Positions 6,848 to 14,433 of a DNA stretch of 64,000 nt are shown here, piece by piece. Source of the stretch: Hymenobacter sp. UV11 (GTDB lineage Bacteria > Bacteroidota > Bacteroidia > Cytophagales > Hymenobacteraceae); contig NZ_SRII01000002.1 of NCBI RefSeq assembly GCF_004684095.1, positions 372,692-436,691 on the forward strand. Reading direction: 5' to 3'. The position numbers were made by a program, and so were the translations under genes. The stretch's first letter is position 1; the number at the start of each line of letters is the position of its first letter. The notes beneath the pieces are model-generated. The model searched no databases, was not told the DNA's origin, and saw only the letters and a list, made by a program, of their open reading frames with translations.

Positions 6848-8482
6848 ATGCAAACAACTTCCACGCCGCCGCCTCGCGCGGCGGCCTCGCCCGTGCGGCG
6901 CTTCGTGGGCCGCCATATGTACCGCTGGCACCGCACGCTGGGTTTGGTTACCCTGCTGCCGGTTATCATGTGGACGCTCAGCGGGCTCTCGCACCCGCTG
7001 ATGTCTAACTGGTTGCGGCCGGCCATTGCGCACGAAACTGTGCCTACCCCCCCGCTGCGGCCCAATGCGCTGGCCGTGCCCGTGGCGCAAGTGCTGAGCC
7101 AGCATCACCTGGCGGCTATCCAGAATCTGCGGGTGGTGCAATTTGAGCATCAGCCTTATTATCAAGTCACTGACTACCGGGGGCGGCTGCGCTACTTTGC
7201 CGCAGCCACCGGCCAGGAGTTGCCCGATGGTGACCGCGCCTACGCCGAAGACGTGGCCCGTTACCTGCTGGCTGACTCGACCAGTGCCATGGCCGGTGCC
7301 GAGCGCCTGACGCACTACACGGCTGACTATAAGTTTATTAACCGCCTACTGCCAGTCTGGAAAATCACCTTCGCCCGGCCCGATGGCATGGCCGTGTTCG
7401 TGGAAACCGGGCAGAGCCGGATGGGCACGTTCAACAACCGCGCCCGCGCCCGCTTCCTGTGGGTATTTGGGATGCTGCACAATTGGGACTTTCTCGATGC
7501 CCTACCCCGGCCGCTGCATCTGGGTATTATGCTGGTGTTCACGACGGTTATCTGGCTGTCGGCCCTGAGTGGGCTAGTGATTTACGGCTTCGTGCGGAAG
7601 AAATTGCGGCAGCCGCGCTCGGCCCAGGACCAGGTGGGCTGGCTGCGCCGCCGCCACCGCACGCTGGGGCTGTGGGTGGCGTTCGTCACGTTCACGTTTG
7701 CCCTGAGCGCGTCTTACCATTTGATTCAGAAATTCAACCCCGACCGCCGCGAGGAAGTGGCGCGGGTGAGTGCCTTCGCTGCCAGCGAACTGACCTGGCC
7801 GCTGACCGACGCCCTACCCGGCCCCGCGCCCGTCACGCGGGTATCGCTGGCGCGGGTAGGCGGCCAGCCTTACTACCGCATCGTTAGCAAAGGCTCTGAG
7901 GGTAAGCCTACTGTGCAGTACCGCAGCACCCGCGACGGCCAGCCGCTGCCCGCCGGCGAGATGCGCTACGCCGCCGAGCTGGGCCAGGAATTTATGCTGG
8001 CGCTCAACGGCCACCCGGCCACGGCCAGCGCTACCGGCGCGGCCGAAGACGGCGCCCTACCCGACTGCTGCACCCCGCCCACCGCGGAAGCGGAAGCTCC
8101 GGCGGCCATCGGCACGCCCGCCGCGGCGGGGGGGGTAGGCGGCTTTGCGCCTTCCTTAGCCAGCCTGGGCAGCCCCGAGCTGGTGACCAAATTTGCCGGT
8201 GAGTACGGTTTCGTAAACAAGCGCCTGCCGGTGATGAAGCTCAGCTACGCCGGCCCCGGCCACCCGGCCCTGTACGTGGAGCCCGGCACCGGCCGCCTCG
8301 CCGCCCTCGTCACCGATGGCGACCGGCGCGAAGGCCTGTCCTTCGCAGTGCTCCACAAGTTTTTTCTGCTGGACTGGGCGGGCAAAAATATCCGCGACGC
8401 GGTGGCCATGCTCTCGGCGCTGGGCGTGCTGGCCGTGACGCTCTACGGTTTCACGCTGCTGCTCAAAACGCGGCAGAAGTAA
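6848..8482 (+). CDS. PepSY-domain membrane protein (PepSY_TM family)
   Basis: The protein has 544 residues from ATG 6848; the earlier GTG at 6821 lies inside the repeat arm and was rejected. It has a helix near 30-52, two more near 225-250 and 275-297, and a C-terminal helix (about 515-538). PepSY-like periplasmic segments lie between them. PepSY_TM proteins accompany siderophore receptors and some act as inner-membrane ferric reductases, so a role in releasing or reducing the imported metal is likely. A low-complexity Ala/Pro linker with a Cys-Cys pair (PDCCTPP, around 404-410) interrupts the second soluble region. It probably forms one transcription unit with the TonB receptor 77 bases upstream. 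Confidence 0.85.
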   Translation: MQTTSTPPPRAAASPVRRFVGRHMYRWHRTLGLVTLLPVIMWTLSGLSHPLMSNWLRPAIAHETVPTPPLRPNALAVPVAQVLSQHHLAAIQNLRVVQFEHQPYYQVTDYRGRLRYFAAATGQELPDGDRAYAEDVARYLLADSTSAMAGAERLTHYTADYKFINRLLPVWKITFARPDGMAVFVETGQSRMGTFNNRARARFLWVFGMLHNWDFLDALPRPLHLGIMLVFTTVIWLSALSGLVIYGFVRKKLRQPRSAQDQVGWLRRRHRTLGLWVAFVTFTFALSASYHLIQKFNPDRREEVARVSAFAASELTWPLTDALPGPAPVTRVSLARVGGQPYYRIVSKGSEGKPTVQYRSTRDGQPLPAGEMRYAAELGQEFMLALNGHPATASATGAAEDGALPDCCTPPTAEAEAPAAIGTPAAAGGVGGFAPSLASLGSPELVTKFAGEYGFVNKRLPVMKLSYAGPGHPALYVEPGTGRLAALVTDGDRREGLSFAVLHKFFLLDWAGKNIRDAVAMLSALGVLAVTLYGFTLLLKTRQK

Positions 8483-8484
8483 GA

Positions 8485-8542
8485 GGTACTGGGGCAAAAA
8501 AGAACGTCAGATGAGCACGACGTTCTTTTTTGCCCCAGTACC
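8485..8542. terminator. Perfect 24-bp hairpin between convergent genes
   Basis: Arms 8485-8508 and 8519-8542 are perfect reverse complements with a 10-base loop. Both arms contain runs of six A or T, so it can terminate both the PepSY gene and the convergent FMN reductase gene. The inner part (agaacgtc / gacgttct) is shared with family C repeats. Confidence 0.8.
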
Positions 8543-8548
8543 CATAGC

Positions 8549-9076
8549 CTACCAAGCCAGCAGCGCTTCGGCCTGTTCGCGCAGCAATTGCTCAAAGAGC
8601 GGGCTGCTCAGCTTGCCCTCGGCCGAGAGGTGCTTGCTGATGCCGGGCAGGCGCACGCGCTGCGGTAATACATTAGTGCCCAGGTAAAATAGAATATCGG
8701 TGAGGTGGCTTAGGGCCAGCGCACCGCCCATGCCGCCGCTGCTTAGGCTGATAAGGGCCGCCTTTTTGCCCCGGATGCCGCCGGGGTAGGGTAGGGCATC
8801 AATAAATGACTTGAGCGCGCCGGGAATGGAGCAATTGTATTCGGGCGCGATGATGACGAGCTTATCGGACTGGTTGAGCGGGGCAATGAAGGCGTTGAAA
8901 TCGTCGTGCCGCCCGGCATTGTGGTAGAGCGCCACGTTGAGAAAGTCCTCCGGCAGCTCCATCAGGTCCATAAACTGGTAGGCCGCGCCCAGCTCCGTGA
9001 GCAGGGTAGCGTAAAACTCGGCCACAATGCGGGCGCGGGACTGGGGGCGGTTGGTGCCGACAAGTAGGGTAATCAA
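8549..9076 (-). CDS. NADPH-dependent FMN reductase family oxidoreductase
   Basis: The protein has 175 residues. The N terminus ITLLVGTNRPQSRA is the flavodoxin-like phosphate-binding segment of the NADPH-dependent FMN reductase family, and APEYNCSIPGALKSFID is the typical second flavin-contacting motif. The frame is open upstream to 9283, but that part is read from a repeat element. The TTG at 9074-9076, immediately before ITLLVG, fits the family start. Members reduce flavins, quinones or azo compounds. It follows the SDR gene in the same direction with a family B repeat in between. Substrate unknown. Confidence 0.85.
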   Translation of the reverse strand: MITLLVGTNRPQSRARIVAEFYATLLTELGAAYQFMDLMELPEDFLNVALYHNAGRHDDFNAFIAPLNQSDKLVIIAPEYNCSIPGALKSFIDALPYPGGIRGKKAALISLSSGGMGGALALSHLTDILFYLGTNVLPQRVRLPGISKHLSAEGKLSSPLFEQLLREQAEALLAW

Positions 9077-9109
9077 CTGGCTGATAACTAAGGGTATTAT
9101 AGTTTGAGG

Positions 9110-9188
9110 ACATCTGGCAGGGCAAGCGAAGCGAAACAATCGCCCTAGAACGATTTGTTCGGGGACGATTGCTTCGCTCGCCATGACA
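9110..9188. repeat. Inverted repeat related to family B
   Basis: The left part with GCAAGCGAAGCGAAACAATCG (about 9122-9142) and the right part CGATTGCTTCGCTCGCCATGAC (about 9166-9187) are approximate reverse complements. It lies between the SDR and FMN reductase genes, and translation through it produces the spurious N-terminal extension of the reductase frame. Confidence 0.7.
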
Positions 9189-9207
9189 AACGTGTAACCA
9201 GCAACTC

Positions 9208-9999
9208 CTAAAAAAGTCCGCGCACCCACCCACCATCCACGGCCGTGGAAGTGCCGGTGATATAGCTGGCCCGCTCGGAGCACAGAAACGCCGCCAACGC
9301 CGCAAACTCGCGCGGCTCGCCCAGGCGGCGCATGGGTATCTCGCTGGTCCAGCGCTCGGTAGCCTGCTCGGCCGAGATGCCCTCGCGGGTAGCGGCGGCA
9401 GCGGCCAGGTGCTCCACGCGCTCGGTGCGCGTGTAGCCCGGCAGGATGCAGTTGACCGTGATGCCGCTGGCCGCCACCTCGTTGGCCAGCGTACGGGCCA
9501 TGCCCGTCACGGCCGCCCGCAGGCTATTGGAAAGCAGCAGGCCGGCCACGGGCTGCTTCACGGCAATGGACGTGATGTTGAGAATCCTACCCCACCCGCG
9601 GGCCTGCATGCCGGGCAGCACGGCCCGCGTCAGCTCCACTACGCTGGTGAGCAGCAGGCGGGTAGCGGCGTCCCAGGCGGCGGCATCGTGCTGGGCAAAG
9701 GTGCCGGCCGGCGGCCCGCCCGCGTTGGTGACGAGGATATCTACCTGCCCAAACTCGGCCAGGGCGGCCTGCACCAGGCGGGCCACGTCGGCGGGGTTGG
9801 CCACGTCGGCGGCCACGCCCAGCACCCGCGCGCCGGTAGCCGCGCGGATGTCGGCGCAGGTCTGCTGCAAGGTGTCGTCGTGGCGGGCGCACAGCACCAG
9901 GTGCGCACCTTCGGCGGCCAGCTCTTCGGCCACGGCGCGGCCCAGGCCCTTGCTGGCGGCGGTTACGAGGGCCACTTTTCCGGTTATTCCGAGGTCCAT
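9208..9999 (-). CDS. Short-chain dehydrogenase/reductase, atypical active site
   Basis: The 263-residue protein has a Rossmann fold with the cofactor motif TAASKGLG (13-20), the NAG motif (TNAGG, about 90-94) and the ending TGTSTAVDGGW typical of SDR proteins. The catalytic Ser region is present (NITSIAVKQPVAG), but the expected YxxxK is replaced by SNSLR. This matches a known atypical beta-ketoacyl-ACP-reductase-like SDR subgroup. Activity is therefore uncertain. It may form an operon with the FMN reductase downstream and the cupin gene upstream (99 bases away). Confidence 0.85.
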   Translation of the reverse strand: MDLGITGKVALVTAASKGLGRAVAEELAAEGAHLVLCARHDDTLQQTCADIRAATGARVLGVAADVANPADVARLVQAALAEFGQVDILVTNAGGPPAGTFAQHDAAAWDAATRLLLTSVVELTRAVLPGMQARGWGRILNITSIAVKQPVAGLLLSNSLRAAVTGMARTLANEVAASGITVNCILPGYTRTERVEHLAAAAATREGISAEQATERWTSEIPMRRLGEPREFAALAAFLCSERASYITGTSTAVDGGWVRGLF

Positions 10000-10098
10000 T
10001 GGTGAATTGGTGAAATGGTGAAAAGGCTAGGTAGCGAATTGGCGAGGGGAGGAGGGGGGTAGGGAGTAATTCACCCCCTGCCCAATTCACTAGCTCAC

Positions 10099-10473
10099 TT
10101 ACTTCCGCAGGTAGCTGTCGCTGCCGTCGAGCCAGTCCTGGCGGGGCGGGCTGAACACGTCCACGTCGAGGGTGTCTTCCAAGGCCTCGGCGGTGTGGGG
10201 CAGCCACGACGGGATGGTGAGCACCTCACCAGCGCGCACGATTACTTCCTGGCTGCCGTCGTCGCCGAGGTGAAAGCGCAGTGCGCCCTCCAGAATGTAG
10301 GTAATCTGCTCATTATGATGCGAATGCTTGGGCACGATGGCGCCTTTCTTAAGGTACACGTGGGCCAGCATCATCTGGTCGCCGGTGATGAGGCGGCGCG
10401 AAATGGTGTCGGAAAGCTCGTCCTTGGGCATGTCGTCCCAGCGGTAGTAGGTGGCGGGCGGAATGGAGTCCAT
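10099..10473 (-). CDS. Cupin-domain protein
   Basis: The 124-residue protein is a single cupin barrel. The first cupin motif supplies metal ligands (KHSHHNEQITYILEG, with His50, His52 or His53, and Glu55 nearby) and the second motif includes PSWLPHTAEA with His93. Single-domain cupins of this size bind a divalent metal and act as small dioxygenases, isomerases or binding proteins. It precedes the SDR and FMN reductase genes on the same strand. No specific substrate can be assigned. Confidence 0.82.
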   Translation of the reverse strand: MDSIPPATYYRWDDMPKDELSDTISRRLITGDQMMLAHVYLKKGAIVPKHSHHNEQITYILEGALRFHLGDDGSQEVIVRAGEVLTIPSWLPHTAEALEDTLDVDVFSPPRQDWLDGSDSYLRK

Positions 10474-10509
10474 AAGAGGGGGTAGGGAAAGTGGAATAAG
10501 GGGTAGTAA

Positions 10510-10614
10510 AGAACGTCATGCTGAGCTTGTCGAAGCATCTCTGCCGCGTAAGTAATCCTAATGGTTAAGGTTAGTTACGCGGTAGAGATGCTTCGACAAG
10601 CTTAGCATGACGTT
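10510..10614. repeat. Inverted repeat, family C copy 1
   Basis: The left arm 10510-10551 and right arm 10574-10614 match with few mismatches; the core is GTCATGCTGAGCTTGTCGA. It lies between the pentapeptide gene and the cupin gene, both on the minus strand. Related elements occur at 14359, 18660, 28088, 54109 and 60527. Spurious ORFs with MLSLSKHL-like words, common in Bacteroidota databases, come from this sequence. Confidence 0.85.
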
Positions 10615-10648
10615 CATTAAATAGCTATTAGCCAATCGTTATTAGTCA

Positions 10649-11257
10649 TTAATTCTCCACCACCAGCCTGTACTTGTCGAGCAGGCCCGGCAGGCCGGCC
10701 AGGGCGAAGCGGGCGCCGGTCAGCACGTTGGCCTCGGGGTCAAGGCTGAAGCCGGTAGCGGTGGTGAAGTCGGTGCCCACCAACCGGGTATCGTGGAAAA
10801 TAGTACCCGTGAGGTCGCAATCAGTAAATGCAGCCCCGCTCAAGTCGGCGTTGGTGAAGTCGGTTTCGGCCAGTGAGCAGTGCGCGAAGCGGGTGCCCAC
10901 CATCTTTTTGCCCCCAAACGAGGCGTAGCGGAGCTGGCAATGGTCGAAATGCACCCCAAACAGCATATCCTGGCACGCACCAAAGGCCACGCCCAGCAGC
11001 TTGCAGTCGGCAAAGGCCACGTTTTGCAGGGCCGCGCCGCCGAGCTTGGCCGTGGTCAGGTTGCAGCGCTCGAAGCGGCAATCTTCGAAGCGCAGGCCCG
11101 CCAGATTGGCCTCGCTCAGGTCGCAGCCCACAAAATGATATTGCTCCAGCTCGCGGCCCAGCGCCAGCAGGCGCGCCGCATCGAGGCCGGTGAGCACGTT
11201 TTCGGCCGGAAAATAATCGGGGGCGCGCAGGGCAGCGGGTTTGCGGCGAGGTTTCAT
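10649..11257 (-). CDS. Pentapeptide-repeat protein
   Basis: The 202-residue protein has many A(D/N/S)LxG-type five-residue units from about 45 to 170 (for example LSEANLAGLRFEDC, TDFTNADLSGAAF), which form a right-handed quadrilateral beta helix. There is no signal peptide or membrane helix, so it is probably cytoplasmic. Some relatives protect DNA gyrase (Qnr, MfpA), but most have no known role and none is assigned here. A TACTTTG box ends only five bases before the ATG, suggesting a very short or absent leader. Confidence 0.85.
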   Translation of the reverse strand: MKPRRKPAALRAPDYFPAENVLTGLDAARLLALGRELEQYHFVGCDLSEANLAGLRFEDCRFERCNLTTAKLGGAALQNVAFADCKLLGVAFGACQDMLFGVHFDHCQLRYASFGGKKMVGTRFAHCSLAETDFTNADLSGAAFTDCDLTGTIFHDTRLVGTDFTTATGFSLDPEANVLTGARFALAGLPGLLDKYRLVVEN

Positions 11258-11262
11258 GCCGC

Positions 11263-11269
11263 CAAAGTA
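11263..11269 (-). promoter_or_regulatory. -7-like box five bases before the pentapeptide gene start
   Basis: TACTTTG on the minus strand is followed by GCCGC and then the ATG. If this is the -7 element, transcription would begin at or next to the start codon. The moxR gene at 39757 has the same arrangement. Confidence 0.35.
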
Positions 11270-11387
11270 AAGCGGCGGGTGGGCTAACTTCTCGGCGCGC
11301 TTCGCAGTTTAAGGCAAGTTGCCCAGGCGCAGGCCCGCCCCGCGCCCCTGCGGCCGGCTCTGCGCCGGGCACCCCAACTTGCGCGCT

Positions 11388-11804
11388 ATGCCCGCCCTCA
11401 CCCGCACTATCTACTTCAAAAATACCGTCGGCTGCATTTGGGAAGAACCCGAAGGCTACCTGCGCCTCGACTACTACCCCGGCCCGCGGGAAGAAGCGCA
11501 GTTCAAGGCCTTGCTCACGCACGTGCGCCAGGCTTTGCAGCGCCACAACTGGAGCCGCCTGCTCATCAATCAGCAGCAAATGAGCCCCTTCAAGCCCGCC
11601 GAAGAAACCTGGATGGTGAACGAGTGGCTGCCCCAAACCGTGCGCGAAGCCGGCTACCGCTACGGTGCCGTGGTAGTAGCGCACGACGTATTTGCCCGCT
11701 TGGCCATGACGAGCATCGTGATGACCAGCCGCAAGCTGGGCCACACCTACCGCAATTTCGAGCACGAAAAAGAAGCCACCGACTGGCTGCTCAGTGTAGG
11801 ATAA
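11388..11804 (+). CDS. Conserved hypothetical protein, possibly STAS-like
   Basis: The 138-residue protein starts at ATG 11388. The longer frame to 11319 adds a low-complexity Pro/Arg leader and was rejected. It is soluble, with no signal or helix. The order of short strands and helices (GYLRLDYYPG, EEAQFKALLTHVRQAL, WSRLLINQQQMSPF) looks like the STAS/SpoIIAA-like proteins frequent in Hymenobacter and relatives. This resemblance is weak and the function is unknown. It is followed by a strong hairpin and the convergent lysA gene. Confidence 0.65.
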   Translation: MPALTRTIYFKNTVGCIWEEPEGYLRLDYYPGPREEAQFKALLTHVRQALQRHNWSRLLINQQQMSPFKPAEETWMVNEWLPQTVREAGYRYGAVVVAHDVFARLAMTSIVMTSRKLGHTYRNFEHEKEATDWLLSVG

Positions 11805-11861
11805 GCTTTAGCTTGTCCGGTGCGTGGTCGTTCCATGCCGGACAAGCTAAAGCATGTCCTA
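11797..11861. terminator. Long hairpin between convergent genes
   Basis: Arms 11797-11820 and 11838-11861 are reverse complements with about two mismatches over 24 bases (core GCTTTAGCTTGTCCGG). The plus-strand gene's stop TAA (11802-11804) lies within the left arm, and the lysA stop lies at the edge of the right arm. It lacks a long T run, so its terminator role is inferred from position. Confidence 0.6.
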
Positions 11862-13070
11862 CCCCTCCTGCCCGGCCAGTAAATCCTCGAAGGTTTGGCG
11901 GCGGCGGATGAGGCGCGGGGCGGCGTCGCCGTCGAGCAGCACCTCGGCGGGGCGCAGGCGCGAGTTGAACGAGCTGCTCATCTCAAAACCGTAGGCGCCG
12001 GCGTTGTGAAAGGCCAGCACATCGCCCTCGCGCACCTCGGGCAGCAGGCGGTCCCAGGCAAAAGTGTCGGTTTCACAGATGTTGCCGACTACCGTGTACA
12101 TACGCTCCGGGCCGTTGGGGCGCGAAAGGTTGCTGATGTAGTGGTAGGCGTCGTACATCATGGGCCGAATGAGGTGGTTGAAGCCCGAATTGACGCCCGC
12201 AAACACCGTTGCCGTGGTGTGCTTCACCGTCGAAACTTCTACCAGCAGAAAGCCCGCCTCGCTCACCAGGTACTTGCCGGGCTCAAACCAGGCTTCGAGC
12301 GGCCGGCCGTATTCGGTTTCAAACTCCCGGAAGGCCGCCGCTACCTGCTGGCCCAGGCCGGTAATGTCGGTTTCGGGGTCGCCGGGCTTGTAGGGCACTT
12401 TAAAACCCGAGCCCAGGTCCAGAAACTCCAGGTCGGGGAAGCGCCGGGCGGCGTCAAATAAAATTTCCAGTGCCCGCAGAAACACGGCCACGTCCTTGAT
12501 TTCGGAGCCCGTGTGCATGTGCAGGCCGCGCACATGCAGGCCGGTGCCCTTCACCACGCGCTCTAAGTGCCGCAGCTGGTGAATGCTGATGCCAAATTTG
12601 CTATCGATATGGCCGGTCGAAATCTTGTAGTTGCCGCCCGCCTCAATGTGCGGGTTCAGGCGCACACACACGGGGTAGGAGCCGCCGTAAGTAGCCCCAA
12701 ACTGCTCCAGAATGGCCAGGTTGTCGATGTTGAGGTTCACGCCCAGCTCCTTGGCCTCCACCAGTTCGCTAAACGCCACGCTATTGGGCGTAAACAGAAT
12801 ATTCTCGGGCTGAAAGCCGACGTGCAACCCCAGGCGTACCTCGTTGATGCTCACGCAGTCGAGGCCCGCGCCCTCGGCCAGCAGCACCTTCAGCACGGCC
12901 ACGTTGGTAAGCGCCTTGCAGGCGTAGAAAAACCGCGTAGGATGGCCAGCAAAGGCCGTCGTGAGCTTGTGGTACTGGGCCCGAATGGTATCGGCCTGGT
13001 ACACGTAGAGGGGAGTGCCAAACTGCGTGGCGGCGGCCAGCAGGGCGGGGGTAGGGAGCGAAGCAGACAT
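11859..13070 (-). CDS. lysA: Diaminopimelate decarboxylase
   Basis: The 403-residue PLP enzyme catalyses the last step of lysine synthesis, converting meso-diaminopimelate to lysine. Fold type III features are clear: the PLP lysine in FFYACKALTN (Lys52), HMHTGSEI, the glycine-rich LDLGSGF, EPGKYLV, and ICETDTF for the substrate-binding Cys. The ATG at 13068-13070 starts the conserved N terminus; the frame upstream to 13280 crosses the divergent promoter region and was rejected. It is divergent from the exported protein gene at 13201. A minus-strand TACCTTTG box at 13109-13116 may be its -7 element. Confidence 0.93.
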   Translation of the reverse strand: MSASLPTPALLAAATQFGTPLYVYQADTIRAQYHKLTTAFAGHPTRFFYACKALTNVAVLKVLLAEGAGLDCVSINEVRLGLHVGFQPENILFTPNSVAFSELVEAKELGVNLNIDNLAILEQFGATYGGSYPVCVRLNPHIEAGGNYKISTGHIDSKFGISIHQLRHLERVVKGTGLHVRGLHMHTGSEIKDVAVFLRALEILFDAARRFPDLEFLDLGSGFKVPYKPGDPETDITGLGQQVAAAFREFETEYGRPLEAWFEPGKYLVSEAGFLLVEVSTVKHTTATVFAGVNSGFNHLIRPMMYDAYHYISNLSRPNGPERMYTVVGNICETDTFAWDRLLPEVREGDVLAFHNAGAYGFEMSSSFNSRLRPAEVLLDGDAAPRLIRRRQTFEDLLAGQEG

Positions 13071-13108
13071 TACGAAGCAGCAAGAGAGCAGCGGCCGGGC
13101 CGCACCCA

Positions 13109-13116
13109 CAAAGGTA
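13109..13116 (-). promoter_or_regulatory. Candidate -7 box for lysA
   Basis: TACCTTTG on the minus strand matches TAnnTTTG about 40 bases before the lysA ATG. No good -33 element was seen. Confidence 0.4.
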
Positions 13117-13155
13117 CGGGCGCTACGGAGGTAGCCGCATCCAGAGAGCCACCCA

Positions 13156-13163
13156 TATATTTG
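13156..13163 (+). promoter_or_regulatory. Candidate -7 box for the 13201 gene
   Basis: TATATTTG on the plus strand matches TAnnTTTG 37 bases before the GTG start at 13201. No clear -33 element was seen. Confidence 0.4.
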
Positions 13164-13200
13164 CCAGCCTGCCTGTAGGTTTTCTTTCCCTTCCTTTTCC

Positions 13201-13767
13201 GTGAAAAACTGCTTACTACTGCTGCTGAGCTGGTTGCTTATGGCCCCCCTGGTGGCCCACGCCCAAGACGCCCCCCCCACTACCTACCAAACCGAGCACG
13301 ACTCCTTGTGGCAGCGGGCCGCCCGGGTGCGGGCGTTCGTCGATTCGCGCATTGTGCGGTCGCACAGCTCGTTTATGGCATTGGGTGGCACTAGTCTTCG
13401 CACTCAAAGTCGGGCCCGCAGGGGGTCACCTACAAATGAGTCAAAGGCTTTTGCCTATCCATTGATAAAAAGGGAGATAACTAAGCACAAAACCCACAGC
13501 GCCGACGTAGCCAAAGTCTTTTATTATACCACCAATGGTAAGCCGCTGCTCGCCGAGCTCTACCAGCAGCATCGCCTGGTGCGCCTGCGGCTGTATGAGT
13601 ACAGCGAGCGCAACGGCCGGGCCTTTAATAAGCCGTTTCGGACGTCGGAGTGGGTGCGCGGCGACCATTTGCGCCTCACCATTCGCAACGCCGCCGATAC
13701 TGGCGGCACCGCTCGCAGCTACTATTTTACCTCGCCCCGCCAGCCCGAAACCGACCTGGCGCCGTGA
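13201..13767 (+). CDS. Exported protein of unknown function
   Basis: The 188-residue protein starts at GTG 13201, directly before KNCLLLLLSWLLMAPLVAHAQ, a good signal peptide cleaved after AHAQ. The mature part is basic in the middle and has a C-terminal half with alternating hydrophobic residues (VAKVFYYTTNGKPLLAELYQ, LVRLRLYEYSE) that suggest a small beta-rich domain. I do not recognise a family. It is divergent from lysA and 54 bases upstream of the DinB gene. Confidence 0.65.
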   Translation: MKNCLLLLLSWLLMAPLVAHAQDAPPTTYQTEHDSLWQRAARVRAFVDSRIVRSHSSFMALGGTSLRTQSRARRGSPTNESKAFAYPLIKREITKHKTHSADVAKVFYYTTNGKPLLAELYQQHRLVRLRLYEYSERNGRAFNKPFRTSEWVRGDHLRLTIRNAADTGGTARSYYFTSPRQPETDLAP

Positions 13768-13821
13768 GATAAATAACAAGCCGCCTGGTAGGGCACCGAA
13801 TCATTCTCCAGCCGATTAACT

Positions 13822-14340
13822 ATGATGGCCGATAACTTACCCGAAGTGTGGCTGCGCGGCCCCTTGCCCGCCGTGCCGCCGCTGTTGCAGCCAGTAGCCC
13901 ACGCCCTGCTGCAAGCCTGCGAAGAAGTAGCTGCGCTAATGGCCGACTTTCCGGCCGGCCGGCTGGCGGCCCGGCCGCTGGGCCTGGCTTCGGTGGGCTT
14001 CCACTTGCGCCACCTCACGGGCGTGCTCGACCGCACCTTTACCTACGCCCGCGGCGAGGCCCTCAGCAAAAGCCAGCTGGCCTACCTGGCCGCCGAAGGC
14101 CTGTCGCCCACGCACGCCGCCGTGCCGGAGCTGGTGCAAGCCTTTTATCAGCAAGTAGATAAGGCTTTGGCTCAGCTAGAAAACACCGCCGAGGCCACGT
14201 TGCCCGAGTGGCGGGGGGTAGGGCGCGCCCAACTGCCCAGCACCGTAATCGGCCTGCTGGTGCACGCCGCCGAGCACACCACCCGCCACGTAGGCCAGCT
14301 GCTGGTAACGGCCAAAATGGTGCAGGCTGATAATAACTAA
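13822..14340 (+). CDS. DinB-family protein
   Basis: The 172-residue protein has the four-helix arrangement of DinB/YfiT-like proteins. The metal-binding histidines are visible: GFHLRHLTG (His61, His64) and HAAEHTTRHVGQL near the C terminus. Members bind Zn or Ni; some are thiol transferases (bacillithiol or mycothiol) and many are damage-induced proteins of unknown role. No partner is obvious in the neighbourhood. Its 3' end faces the Gfo/Idh/MocA gene across a hairpin. Confidence 0.8.
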   Translation: MMADNLPEVWLRGPLPAVPPLLQPVAHALLQACEEVAALMADFPAGRLAARPLGLASVGFHLRHLTGVLDRTFTYARGEALSKSQLAYLAAEGLSPTHAAVPELVQAFYQQVDKALAQLENTAEATLPEWRGVGRAQLPSTVIGLLVHAAEHTTRHVGQLLVTAKMVQADNN

Positions 14341-14358
14341 CGACAAGTGACTAATGAA

Positions 14359-14419
14359 GAGTGACCAATAAGAACGTCATGCTGAGCTTGTCGAAGCATG
14401 ACGTTCTTATTGGTCACTC
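14359..14419. terminator. Perfect 24-bp hairpin derived from family C
   Basis: Arms 14359-14382 and 14396-14419 are perfect reverse complements with a 13-base loop (TGAGCTTGTCGAA). The loop and inner stem are the family C core, but the element is much shorter than the full repeat. It lies between convergent genes. Confidence 0.75.
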
Positions 14420-14433
14420 CAGTCATTATCACC

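Noticed and set aside
9077..9283. N-terminal extension of the FMN reductase frame
   Set aside because: It is translated from the family B repeat and the end of the SDR gene; the family N terminus begins at the TTG at 9076.
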